This document shows, piece after piece, positions 7,799 to 14,944 of a stretch of DNA of 64,000 nucleotides. The notes beneath the pieces were generated by a model. That model made no database searches, was not told the origin of the DNA, and worked only from the letters and a program-made list of their open reading frames with translations. The DNA is taken from positions 1 to 64,000 of the forward strand of contig CAZPMN010000009.1 in the NCBI GenBank assembly GCA_964587835.1. Direction: 5' to 3'. A program made the translations under genes and the position numbers. The first letter of the stretch is position 1, and every line of letters starts with the position of its first letter. This stretch comes from Erginobacter sp964587835. GTDB lineage: Bacteria; Auribacterota; Erginobacteria; Erginobacterales; Erginobacteraceae.

Positions 7799-8346
7799 GA
7801 TTTCTTTCCTTTCTTCACGCGAGCGCTCTTCCGAACGCCGGTTGTTCTTCCGCCGGAGGCTTTCTTCCGGGCGGTCACCGGTGGTTTGGGTTTCATCCTT
7901 TCCGCGGCCAGCTTGACCGCCTCGATGATCTGGACATATCCCGTGCATCGGCAAAAATTGCCGTCCAGGGCCTGGCGGATCTCTCCTTCGGAAGGGTCGG
8001 GGTTCCGATCCAGGAGGGCCCAGGAGGAGAGGATCATACCCGGGGTGCAGAATCCGCACTGGATCGCCCCCGACTCGACAAAGGCGGTCTGGATCGGGTG
8101 GGGCTGCTGGCGGGTGCCCAGACCGTCCACGGTCAATATCTCCCGGCGGTCGGCGGTCACCGCCAGAACCAGGCAGGAGTTGACCGGAAGGCCGTCCATA
8201 ATCACGGTGCAGGCGCCGCAGGCCCCTTCCCCGCAACCGAACTTCACGCTGGTGTAGCCGGACCGGCGGAGCAGATCAAGCAATGTCTCCGAGGGCCGGG
8301 CGTCCAACCGCTTCTCGGTGCCGTTAATGGTTAGGGTTATCTCCAT
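7795..8346 (-). CDS. 2Fe-2S subunit of the molybdenum hydroxylase
   Basis: At 183 residues this is the small electron-transfer subunit. The N-terminal plant-type ferredoxin domain has CGEGACGACTV with a later Cys, and the C-terminal four-helix domain has CGFCTPGM and CRCTGY for the second cluster. Electrons pass from the molybdenum centre through both clusters to the FAD subunit. About 25 extra C-terminal residues are rich in Lys and Arg, which is unusual. The gene overlaps the FAD gene by ten bases upstream and the molybdopterin subunit by four bases downstream, so the three are tightly coupled. Confidence 0.95.
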   Translation of the reverse strand: MEITLTINGTEKRLDARPSETLLDLLRRSGYTSVKFGCGEGACGACTVIMDGLPVNSCLVLAVTADRREILTVDGLGTRQQPHPIQTAFVESGAIQCGFCTPGMILSSWALLDRNPDPSEGEIRQALDGNFCRCTGYVQIIEAVKLAAERMKPKPPVTARKKASGGRTTGVRKSARVKKGKKS

Positions 8347-9209
8347 TGCTTCACCTTTCGGTCAAGGAGGAGGCTCTCCAGGATTTCCCGCACCTGGATC
8401 CGGGCCAGTTCGCGCTTGTAATCCTCCAGGCAGCGGATATCCCGGCTGACCTTGATCTCCCGGGCGGCGGCCTCGGCGGCCTCCTCGATCAGATCCGGGT
8501 CGGCGTTCTTTCCCTTCAAGATCTTCTCAGCGGTGAAAGCCCGCTGGGGGAGAACGGTGGCGGAACCAATCGCAATGGCCGGGTCGAGACACTTCTTCCC
8601 CTTCCTGGCGAGACAGACAGCGGTCTTCAGGTAGGCGAAATCGACCTCGGTCAGGGTGAATTTCTCGTACAAGGTCCGGGAGTTAGGTGGGAGTTTGGGA
8701 AAAACAATTTCGGTGACCAGTTCCCCTTCCCGGAGAAGGCGTTTCGGCATCCGGGAGAAGAAACTGGCCGCTTTTAACCTTCGTTTCCCCCCCGGTCCCT
8801 GGATGACAAAGGTGGCGGAGAGGGCCAGGGCCACGGTGGGCAGGTCCGACCAGATGAATGGCAGGACCAGATTGCCCCCGACCGTGATCAGGTTCCGGTT
8901 CAGGGTCGACCCGATCCGGCGGGCAGACGCGGCGAGAATCCCGTCGGCATAACGGCCGGCTTCCCGGGAGGCGGCCAGCTGGGAAACCAAGGTGGTGGCC
9001 CCAACCCGGAGAGCACCCCGCTCGGCTTTGATATAATTGAGAGGAAGACGGGAGAGAGAGACCAACTCCGTAACCGCCTTCAACGGGGCGAAGACAAAAG
9101 AAACCCCACCGGATAGGGCCAGGGATTGCCCGGGGGCCCCGGACAGGATCCGAACCGCTTCCGCGACCGTCTCCGGATAAGATACTTGCTTTAACTTGGC
9201 CAGGCGCAT
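8337..9209 (-). CDS. FAD-binding subunit of the molybdenum hydroxylase
   Basis: This 290-residue protein is the medium subunit of the CoxM/XdhB type. The FAD-binding parts are visible as LSGGVSFVFAP near residue 33 and TVGGNLVLPFIWSDLPT near residue 107, followed by the CO-dehydrogenase flavoprotein C-terminal domain. The loop usually rich in Gly-Gly (AGGT) reads SGGV here. It passes electrons from the 2Fe-2S subunit to an acceptor such as NAD. It is the first gene of the operon and has a good promoter at 9248-9276. Confidence 0.93.
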   Translation of the reverse strand: MRLAKLKQVSYPETVAEAVRILSGAPGQSLALSGGVSFVFAPLKAVTELVSLSRLPLNYIKAERGALRVGATTLVSQLAASREAGRYADGILAASARRIGSTLNRNLITVGGNLVLPFIWSDLPTVALALSATFVIQGPGGKRRLKAASFFSRMPKRLLREGELVTEIVFPKLPPNSRTLYEKFTLTEVDFAYLKTAVCLARKGKKCLDPAIAIGSATVLPQRAFTAEKILKGKNADPDLIEEAAEAAAREIKVSRDIRCLEDYKRELARIQVREILESLLLDRKVKQWR

Positions 9210-9247
9210 TTCTGATGTTCCCTGAAAATAGAACAGGTGAGGAGTAA

Positions 9248-9276
9248 AATATAGGGAAGCCTCCCGCCGGATTCAA
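9248..9276 (-). promoter_or_regulatory. sigma70-type promoter for the molybdenum hydroxylase operon
   Basis: On the minus strand TTGAAT (9276-9271) is followed after 17 bases by TATATT (9253-9248). Transcription would start near 9241, about 32 bases before the ATG of the FAD subunit gene. Confidence 0.6.
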
Positions 9277-9420
9277 GGAATTTTTTCATCGGCCGACGCA
9301 ATAAATCCCCTGTTCCCCCGACAACCGACAAATTCCGCCTTCTGCCGCGAACCTGATCTCCCTTGTCACCCCAAAGGTTCTCTTCCGTTTTGTGTGGGTA
9401 AATGCGCTATAGGTCATCTT

Positions 9421-9436
9421 TGAAAGCGCGCTTTCA
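9421..9436. promoter_or_regulatory. 16-bp perfect palindrome TGAAAGCGCGCTTTCA
   Basis: A perfect self-complementary site lies in the spacer between the minus-strand lipoprotein gene (ends 9472) and the molybdenum-hydroxylase promoter. It is about 150 bases upstream of that promoter. It could be a regulator-binding site or a simple hairpin after the lipoprotein gene; there is no T-run. The remainder of 9277-9471 shows nothing recognisable. Confidence 0.4.
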
Positions 9437-9471
9437 GAGATATTCAGCCGACATTAAATGGAAGAGACCAA

Positions 9472-10245
9472 TTAAAACTGGGAGACGATCTTCCATTCCC
9501 CACCTTCCTTTTCCAGGAGGAAGACAATCCTTTCCCGAAGGGTGGAGGTCAATTCCCCCGCCTCTCCTTCCGTCCGCAGTTGTCCCCGAATGGTCAGCGG
9601 GAAGGAAACCTCTCCCCAGGGTCTCTCCACCTCGGAATCGACCAGGGAACGGACCGTGACCGGGAGCGCCCCCCGGCCCGATTCCCGCTTCGACCCGGGA
9701 GGACGGGGAGGGGAAAGATCTCGAGCTGTGAATCCCCCGAATTGCGCCGACCCATCCAAGAGAAGTTCGACCGAGCCGGGCGCCCCCAGGATGGTCAGCT
9801 GGTAGGAGCGGGACGGAGAATCTTCTCCCCGTCGGGAACGGAGCCAGTCCAGATCTTCCTGTCGCAACCAATAGCCGGAGTATTTGCGGACGAACTCGAT
9901 TTCGACCGGGCCGAACCGGGTTTCCAGTTCTTCAAAAGGGGCGAAGTAGGACCCGGCGATCCGCTCCTGCCTCCAATTGAGATCGTGCTCGCGTTCGAAA
10001 TATCTGGTGGAGTAACATTCCGAAAGCAGCTTCAGATCCCGATTTTCCAGGGCGGCGCAGTAATCCTCCAGCAATGCGATCACTCGTAAGGATTCCAGCA
10101 AAAGCCCCTGACCGGTGACCGGAAACCGTCCCCGGTGTTCGGCGAAGAACTCCCGGTAGGTCGGAGGAGATCCACAGCCGACCAGGACGACAAAGAGACA
10201 GAGGGCGGATGCGGCGGCGAGGGCGAAAAGACTGTTCCTGTTCAT
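9472..10245 (-). CDS. hypothetical lipoprotein
   Basis: A 257-residue protein with a bacterial lipoprotein signal peptide: basic start, hydrophobic stretch, and lipobox LVGC near residue 24. I chose the ATG at 10245, two codons after a TTG. The mature protein has an early alpha-rich part (LRVIALLEDYCAALENRDL) resembling the first helices of SnoaL/NTF2-like proteins, and a C-terminal strand pattern ending in GGEWKIVSQF, also typical of that fold. Between these is a proline-rich linker. I do not recognise a specific family. It is divergent from the secretin-like gene across a 159-base spacer, so the two may be co-regulated. Confidence 0.7.
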   Translation of the reverse strand: MNRNSLFALAAASALCLFVVLVGCGSPPTYREFFAEHRGRFPVTGQGLLLESLRVIALLEDYCAALENRDLKLLSECYSTRYFEREHDLNWRQERIAGSYFAPFEELETRFGPVEIEFVRKYSGYWLRQEDLDWLRSRRGEDSPSRSYQLTILGAPGSVELLLDGSAQFGGFTARDLSPPRPPGSKRESGRGALPVTVRSLVDSEVERPWGEVSFPLTIRGQLRTEGEAGELTSTLRERIVFLLEKEGGEWKIVSQF

Positions 10246-10298
10246 GGGCAAAAGTTCTGGCAGAGAGAAGAAGATCCGGCGGGGCGCGGAAAAAATAC

Positions 10299-10327
10299 TT
10301 GCCCCGGTGCCTCGCGGTCGCTACTAT
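10299..10327 (+). promoter_or_regulatory. sigma70-type promoter for the secretin-like gene
   Basis: TTGCCC (10299-10304), a 17-base spacer and TACTAT (10322-10327). Transcription would start near 10334, giving a leader of about 70 bases before the ATG at 10405, which has an AAAGGAGG ribosome-binding site. Confidence 0.45.
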
Positions 10328-10404
10328 ATTATTCCTGATCCAGCGTAGCCGGCAAAATCTTTTTGTCAATCGGTTTGGTGGCCCTCCACCAGAAAGGAGG
10401 AACG

Positions 10405-11304
10405 ATGAAAGGCATTACTGTTACCCCAATCCTGGCCGGGCTGGCGGTGCTCGGTCTGGCGGTCCTGCCTTCCGTCCGGGGACAGCAGGAGGAGGAGATA
10501 ATCCCGATCCTTATCGACCAGAAAATCGTCCAGATCGTTCTTTCCCCGGAAAACCAGGACGGGATCGACTGGGAACTCTTCCAGCTCTTCCAGGAAGACC
10601 AGGAGACGACCACGGGTTTCTTTCCCCGCTCCGATCGGGCGCGGCACCGCCTGGACTTCAAGCCGATGAAGAAAAGCGTCCCCCCGACGATGGCCGATAA
10701 CGTCGACTTCGAATACGTGGAACAGACCCGGGTCAACCAGTTTGACTTCGGGCCGATCTGGGAGGACACCCGGTCTCCCCGCAAGATCAGGGCTGACGTC
10801 CTCTTCGGCTCCTTGCGGATAGCCAAATTCAAGACCGTGATGGACTACCTGCGCACCCTGGGGGAAGCTAAAGTCATCTTCAGCCGGAAGTGGGTCTCCG
10901 AGAACGGACAGCAGTCTATGGTCTCCACCCATCCGGAACTCGTCGGTGCCTCGGCGCCCACCAATCTGATCCAGTCGTACTGGGAAGGTTCCTGGACAGG
11001 TTCCTGGGAAGGTTCCCGGGTCACCTTCCGCCCGGAGGTGATTGAAAACAACCGGATCGTTTTTTCTCTCAACTCCGAGGCGGCCACATCCTTTTATGTT
11101 GACCCGGCGGGGTACCCCGGCCTGCCGGTGTTGGAACGGGATGGGAAGGAGGTGGCCAAGCTCTGGCGTCTCTTCCGCCTCAACACGATGGGCGTGGTGG
11201 AAAGCGGGGAGACCGCCGTCTTCGAAGACATCCGCGAGGGACGGGGAGTTCTGATCTTCCTCACCCCCTACATCCTGGAGTCGCACCGCAAGCGGGTCAA
11301 GTGA
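10405..11304 (+). CDS. exported minimal secretin-like protein
   Basis: This 299-residue protein starts at the ATG preceded by AAAGGAGG and has a signal peptide ending near residue 26 (SVRG). The rest follows, in order, the signatures of the secretin core: VLSPENQDGIDWELF at 46-60 resembles the opening strand and GIDW motif; LRTLGEAKVIFSRKWVSENG at 149-168 matches the usual strand and NG/NN loop; SRVTFRPEVIENNRIVFSLN at 204-223 matches the middle strands; VVESGETAVFEDI matches the dGqTvvIGGL segment; and GVLIFLTPYIL at 281-291 matches the final strand ELLIFITPRI. It lacks the N0/N1 periplasmic domains of GspD or PilQ. No other secretion gene is near. Assignment is by my own pattern matching. 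Confidence 0.6.
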   Translation: MKGITVTPILAGLAVLGLAVLPSVRGQQEEEIIPILIDQKIVQIVLSPENQDGIDWELFQLFQEDQETTTGFFPRSDRARHRLDFKPMKKSVPPTMADNVDFEYVEQTRVNQFDFGPIWEDTRSPRKIRADVLFGSLRIAKFKTVMDYLRTLGEAKVIFSRKWVSENGQQSMVSTHPELVGASAPTNLIQSYWEGSWTGSWEGSRVTFRPEVIENNRIVFSLNSEAATSFYVDPAGYPGLPVLERDGKEVAKLWRLFRLNTMGVVESGETAVFEDIREGRGVLIFLTPYILESHRKRVK

Positions 11305-11502
11305 CATTCAAGTCCGGAGGGACTTCGGGCTTCCGTTCTTCCCCGACAAGATTTTTCTGCCTGCTGTAAGCGGTTCGCCCCTGGGCGGGGATCGGCGATG
11401 AAGATCGCGATGCTGTCCATTCGCTGATCGGTTGGTGCAAAACTTAGGAGCCGATCTGGTATTGAATTTCCCCCGAAACCGTTTCAATCAAAGGAGCCAG
11501 CA

Positions 11503-12588
11503 ATGACCGACAGACCTTATAATCTCTACGCCGGGCCGGCCATCCTCCCCCTGGAGGTGATGGAACAGGCCCGGGAGGAAATGCTCGATTTCGCCGGGAC
11601 CGGCCTTTCGATCCTGGAATCGAGCCACCGGAGCCCCGGTTACGCCGAGGTCAACGACTCCGCCCGCGAGACCCTCCGCGATCTGCTGGGCGTTCCCGCC
11701 GATTACTCGATCCTCTTTCTCCAGGGCGGGGCCAGTCTCCAGTTCGGGATGATCCCGATGAACTTCCTGGCCGGCGGAAAGGCCGACTACGTCAACACCG
11801 GGGCCTGGGCCAAGAAGGCGATCAAGGAGGCCAAGCTCTTCGGCGAGGTCAATATCGCCGGCAGCTCGGAGGACCGCAACTTCTGCTATATCCCGGCCCT
11901 CGGTGATCTGAAGCTCAGCCCCGGCGCTAAATACGTCCACATCTGTTCCAACGAGACGATCGGGGGGATCCGCTGGAACCGTTTCCCCGAGACCGGCGAC
12001 GTGCCCCTGATCGCGGATATGTCCTCGGAGATCTGCAGCAGGAAGATCGACGTCTCAAAGTTCGACCTGATCTACGCCGGGGCTCAGAAGAACCTCGGCC
12101 CGGCCGGGGTGACGATCGTGATCATCTCCAAGCGGATGCTGGAAAGATGCCCCGATGGATTGACCACGATGCTCGACTACCGGACTCACGCCGAGAAGGA
12201 CTCCAACTACAACACCCCGCCGGTCTTCTCGATCTACATCGTGGGCTTGGTTCTGAAGTGGCTGAAGAAGAGGGGCGGAATCGAGGCCACCGAAGAGATC
12301 AACAACCGGAAGGCAGCCCTGCTCTACGACCTGATCGATGCCTCCGACTTCTACCGGGGAACCGCCGATCAGGCTGACCGCTCGACTATGAACATCACCT
12401 TCCGTCTTCCCAGCGAGGAATTGGAAGCGGCCTTTGTCACCTCTGCCAAGAAAGCCGGATTCATCGGGCTCAAGGGCCACCGTTCGGTCGGCGGATGCCG
12501 GGCCTCGATCTACAACGCCTTTCCGGAGGAAGGGGTGAAGGCCCTGGTTGCCTTTATGGAGGAGTTCGAGGGAAAGAATAGGAAATAG
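11503..12588 (+). CDS. serC: phosphoserine aminotransferase
   Basis: A 361-residue PLP enzyme of class V, converting 3-phosphohydroxypyruvate and glutamate to phosphoserine in serine synthesis. It has the serC opening NLYAGPAILPLEVMEQ, the substrate-binding FLQGGASLQF, and the PLP lysine in AGAQKNLGPAG at residue 196. HRSVGG near residue 326 completes the active site. The ribosome-binding site AAAGGAG is well placed. The usual partner serA follows at 12990, though 401 bases of repeats separate them, so an operon is not assured. Length is normal. Confidence 0.96.
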   Translation: MTDRPYNLYAGPAILPLEVMEQAREEMLDFAGTGLSILESSHRSPGYAEVNDSARETLRDLLGVPADYSILFLQGGASLQFGMIPMNFLAGGKADYVNTGAWAKKAIKEAKLFGEVNIAGSSEDRNFCYIPALGDLKLSPGAKYVHICSNETIGGIRWNRFPETGDVPLIADMSSEICSRKIDVSKFDLIYAGAQKNLGPAGVTIVIISKRMLERCPDGLTTMLDYRTHAEKDSNYNTPPVFSIYIVGLVLKWLKKRGGIEATEEINNRKAALLYDLIDASDFYRGTADQADRSTMNITFRLPSEELEAAFVTSAKKAGFIGLKGHRSVGGCRASIYNAFPEEGVKALVAFMEEFEGKNRK

Positions 12589-12989
12589 TGATCAGTAATC
12601 AGTAATCAGTAATCGGTATGCGGTGAGCAGTAACCGGGTCATTGCGAGGACCCCGAACGGAGTGAGGGGGACGCCTGTCCGCCGAAGTTTTAACGAAGAC
12701 GGGAAGCAATCTCACCAGGCAGAAAGGATATGATTGCGGTATCGCCCTTCGGGCTTGCGGGATCTCAATGCCTGCGGCATTCCTTGTAGTAACTGTGGTA
12801 TCGCTTCGCTTGATTTAGCGAAGATTCGCGAGATTCGCGGTTTGATTGGACAGTGGGCAGTAGGCAGTAGGGAGTGGGTCCTCAATCTGAGCAATATGAG
12901 TAATCAGTGGACTGAAAAGGGGGCGCGGCGGGGGAGTAATTCGAGGGAATTAGTGTAATTAGTGGACTAAAAAGAGAGGAGTTTTAGCT
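12588..12989. repeat. mosaic of dispersed repeats between serC and serA
   Basis: No gene is visible here. At least four repeat types are lined up: tandem ATCAGTA words directly after the serC stop (12588-12620); a TCATTGCGAGG ... GAAGCAATCTCACC unit (12637-12716); GC-rich short hairpins such as TGCCTGCGGCA (about 12738-12842, with TTCGCTTGATTTAGCGAAGA); and GCAGTAGGCAGTAGGGAGTGG (12850-12879). Three of these types recur elsewhere in the window, including inside coding sequences. A ribosome-binding site AGAGAGGAG for serA is at the end. Confidence 0.75.
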
Positions 12990-13913
12990 ATGCCCAAGGT
13001 ACTGATCGCCACCCAGAAACCCTTTGCCGCCGAGGCCCGGGACCGGACCGTCGAAGTCTTAAAGGAAGCTGGTTTCGAGGTAAAACTCCTGGAGTCCTAC
13101 TCGGATAAGTCAGAACTCCTGGCGGCGGTCGCCGACGCCGAGGCTTTGATCGTCCGCAGCGACAAGGTCACCGACGAGGTGATGGCCGCCGGACCGGACC
13201 TGAAACTGGTGGTCCGAGCCGGGGCCGGCTACGACAACGTTGACTGCGCGGCGGCCAAGGAACGGGGGATCGTGGTGGAGAACACCCCGGGCCAGAACGC
13301 CAACGCGGTCGCCGAGCTGGCGATCGGGATGATGATCATGGCCGCCCGGGGGAAGTACGACGGCAAATCCGGTCACGAACTGAAGGGAAAGACCCTGGGG
13401 CTGCAGGCCTTCGGGAACGTCGCCCGGCGGGTGGCGGAGATCGCCATCGGCGGCTTCGGGATGGAAGTAATCGCCTTCGATCCCTTCATCCCGGCTAAGA
13501 AGATGAAGGAAGCGGGGGTGACCCCGGCTGATTCCCTGGAGGAACTCTACCAAAAGAGCGACTTCCTCTCCCTCCACATCCCGGCCACTGAGAAGACCGC
13601 CGGATCGGTCAACTACGACCTGATGAAACTGATGAAGGAAGGAGCGGTCCTGGTCAACACCGCCCGGGCGGAGATCATCGACGAGGAGAGCCTGCTGAAG
13701 ATTTACCAGGAACGCCCCGGCTTCAAGTACGTCGCCGACATCGCCCCGGGGAACAAGGACAAGATCCTGGTCTGCGACGGCAACCGCTGTTTCTTCACCC
13801 CGAAGAAGATGGGCGCTCAGACTACCGAGGCCAACATCAACGCCGGGGTCGCCGCCGCCAAACAGATCGTCGCCTTCTTTGAAAACGGCGACACCACCTT
13901 CCAGGTAAATTGA
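12990..13913 (+). CDS. serA: D-3-phosphoglycerate dehydrogenase, divergent short type
   Basis: A 307-residue D-2-hydroxyacid dehydrogenase with no ACT domain, forming the first step of serine synthesis before serC. VVRAGAGYDNVD (75-85) and NTPGQNANAVAEL (98-110) are typical, and the catalytic Arg lies in NTARAEIIDE (R226). The NAD loop reads GLQAFGNVA at 137-145, losing two of the three canonical glycines, and the catalytic TPH-x-G is replaced by TPKKMGAQTTEAN at 270-282, so the usual His is missing. I know this TPKKMGAQT form from Bacteroides-type SerA proteins, so it is a natural variant and not damage. It has an AGAGAGGAG ribosome-binding site. Confidence 0.87.
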   Translation: MPKVLIATQKPFAAEARDRTVEVLKEAGFEVKLLESYSDKSELLAAVADAEALIVRSDKVTDEVMAAGPDLKLVVRAGAGYDNVDCAAAKERGIVVENTPGQNANAVAELAIGMMIMAARGKYDGKSGHELKGKTLGLQAFGNVARRVAEIAIGGFGMEVIAFDPFIPAKKMKEAGVTPADSLEELYQKSDFLSLHIPATEKTAGSVNYDLMKLMKEGAVLVNTARAEIIDEESLLKIYQERPGFKYVADIAPGNKDKILVCDGNRCFFTPKKMGAQTTEANINAGVAAAKQIVAFFENGDTTFQVN

Positions 13914-14123
13914 TACAGTTACGCAGTATCGTCCTTCCGCTCCGCGAAAGGACTTGCGAGATCAGAAAGCCTGGGGAGGCTTTCCTGGTGGGAATTGTAG
14001 GATCGCTTCGCTTGCAAAGGAGCAAGCCGTGCCGTCGGCACGGCGATACTGCATTTACTCCATCTCCCACAAGCCCTGAACGGAGTGAAGGGCGATCCGG
14101 CATCGAATAGCGAGCCAAGCTCG
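13914..14123. repeat. hairpin-rich spacer between serA and the Rieske gene
   Basis: Convergent spacer with several small hairpins: GCCGTGCC-GT-CGGCACGGC near 14028, a CGCAGTATCG / CGATACTGC pair at 13924 and 14043 that brackets the region, and AATAGCGAGC-CAA-GCTCGCTATT at 14106-14128. The last one covers the stop codon of the minus-strand Rieske gene (14124). None has a clear T-run, so termination is possible but not shown. Confidence 0.5.
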
Positions 14124-14558
14124 CTATTTGTTATGCGGCACCTTCCTCCCCCTCTCCCCCCGGTAACGGACGTGGAGCAGGAGGTGGCCCCGCTTGTCCT
14201 TCTCGAGGTGAATCCATTCCAGTGGTTCGTGGGCCGGACCCCGAATCACCTTCCCCTCCAGGTCGAAACGGGAGTTGTGCCGGCGGCAGACCAGGGCGTC
14301 GTTGCGATCGGTCTTGAAGAGCGGTCCGCCCCGGTGGGTACAACGGGCGTTAAGGGCATAAATCCCTTCAGCGTCGGAGACGATGAAGGCCTCCAGGTAA
14401 AACAGGTGCCGGACCGTCCCCGGGGGGAAGTCGGAGGCCGGGCCGAGGTCATAGATCCCCCGCTCGGTAAAGGCTGCCGCCGCTTTCAGCGCCCTTCCCC
14501 CCACCAACCAACCCAGCCCGATCTGAATTAACCTGGAAATAAACTCTCGACGGCGCAT
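14124..14558 (-). CDS. Rieske 2Fe-2S protein with N-terminal Tat-like anchor
   Basis: This 144-residue protein has a single Rieske domain. The cluster ligands are in CTHRGG near residue 73 and CRRHNSRFD near residue 91 (C-x-H and C-x2-H). The N-terminus MRRREFISRLIQIGLGWLVGG looks like an uncleaved twin-arginine signal anchor, so the domain is probably on the outer face of the cytoplasmic membrane. It would be a one-electron carrier; no cytochrome b or oxygenase partner is nearby, so the redox partner is unknown. The stop codon is embedded in a hairpin. Confidence 0.85.
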   Translation of the reverse strand: MRRREFISRLIQIGLGWLVGGRALKAAAAFTERGIYDLGPASDFPPGTVRHLFYLEAFIVSDAEGIYALNARCTHRGGPLFKTDRNDALVCRRHNSRFDLEGKVIRGPAHEPLEWIHLEKDKRGHLLLHVRYRGERGRKVPHNK

Positions 14559-14944
14559 AATATCAATTAACCGGTTAGAGGAAAAATATCATAACCTTGA
14601 TGCCGAGACAGCATATTTTATATCAGCACTACCGATCTCATGCCCGTAGGCGATAAAGTATCGCCCCCTACGGGGGCTATAGAGCTTTATTTGTGCGCTG
14701 TATTCCACGGGCTTACGCCCGTGGCTAAAAGAAGTTACGCCCGCTGCGCGGGCTTATACCAGGGACGGACTGACAAGAAGTTTGCTGAATTACATCCCAA
14801 AGCTCCCAAATTAGCCACGGGCGTCTCGTAGAGCCGGCTTCTGACGGAAGTCCGCGGACTAGCGGTTCAAATGAAAAACAGTAAGCCCCCGCAGGGGGCG
14901 GCACTATAACCTCCCCGGGCCTAAGCCCTCGGAGACGATTAAAT
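14559..14944. repeat. dispersed hairpin repeats upstream of aroA
   Basis: No gene is visible. The spacer is a chain of GC-rich hairpins: GCCCCC-TAC-GGGGGC near 14663, CCACGGGC-TTAC-GCCCGTGG at 14705-14724, CCCGC-TGC-GCGGG near 14740, a second copy of the CCACGGGCG word near 14814, and CCCCCGC-AGGGGG near 14886. The TTCCACGGGCTTACGCCCGTGG unit is a repeat I recognise from many uncultivated bacterial genomes. No obvious promoter for aroA stands out. Confidence 0.7.

Noticed and set aside
5462..8236. A 924-residue molybdopterin-binding protein
   Set aside because: The first 146 codons overlap the 2Fe-2S gene and have no homology pattern; a TTG with a good ribosome-binding site starts a normal 778-residue subunit.
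11310..11325. A terminator after the secretin-like gene (AAGTCC-GGAG-GGACTT)
   Set aside because: The stem is short, six base pairs, and no T-run follows, so I do not list it as a terminator.
12588..12989. A tRNA or small RNA gene in the serC-serA spacer
   Set aside because: I found no cloverleaf, anticodon arm or CCA-type end; the stretch is explained by dispersed repeats.
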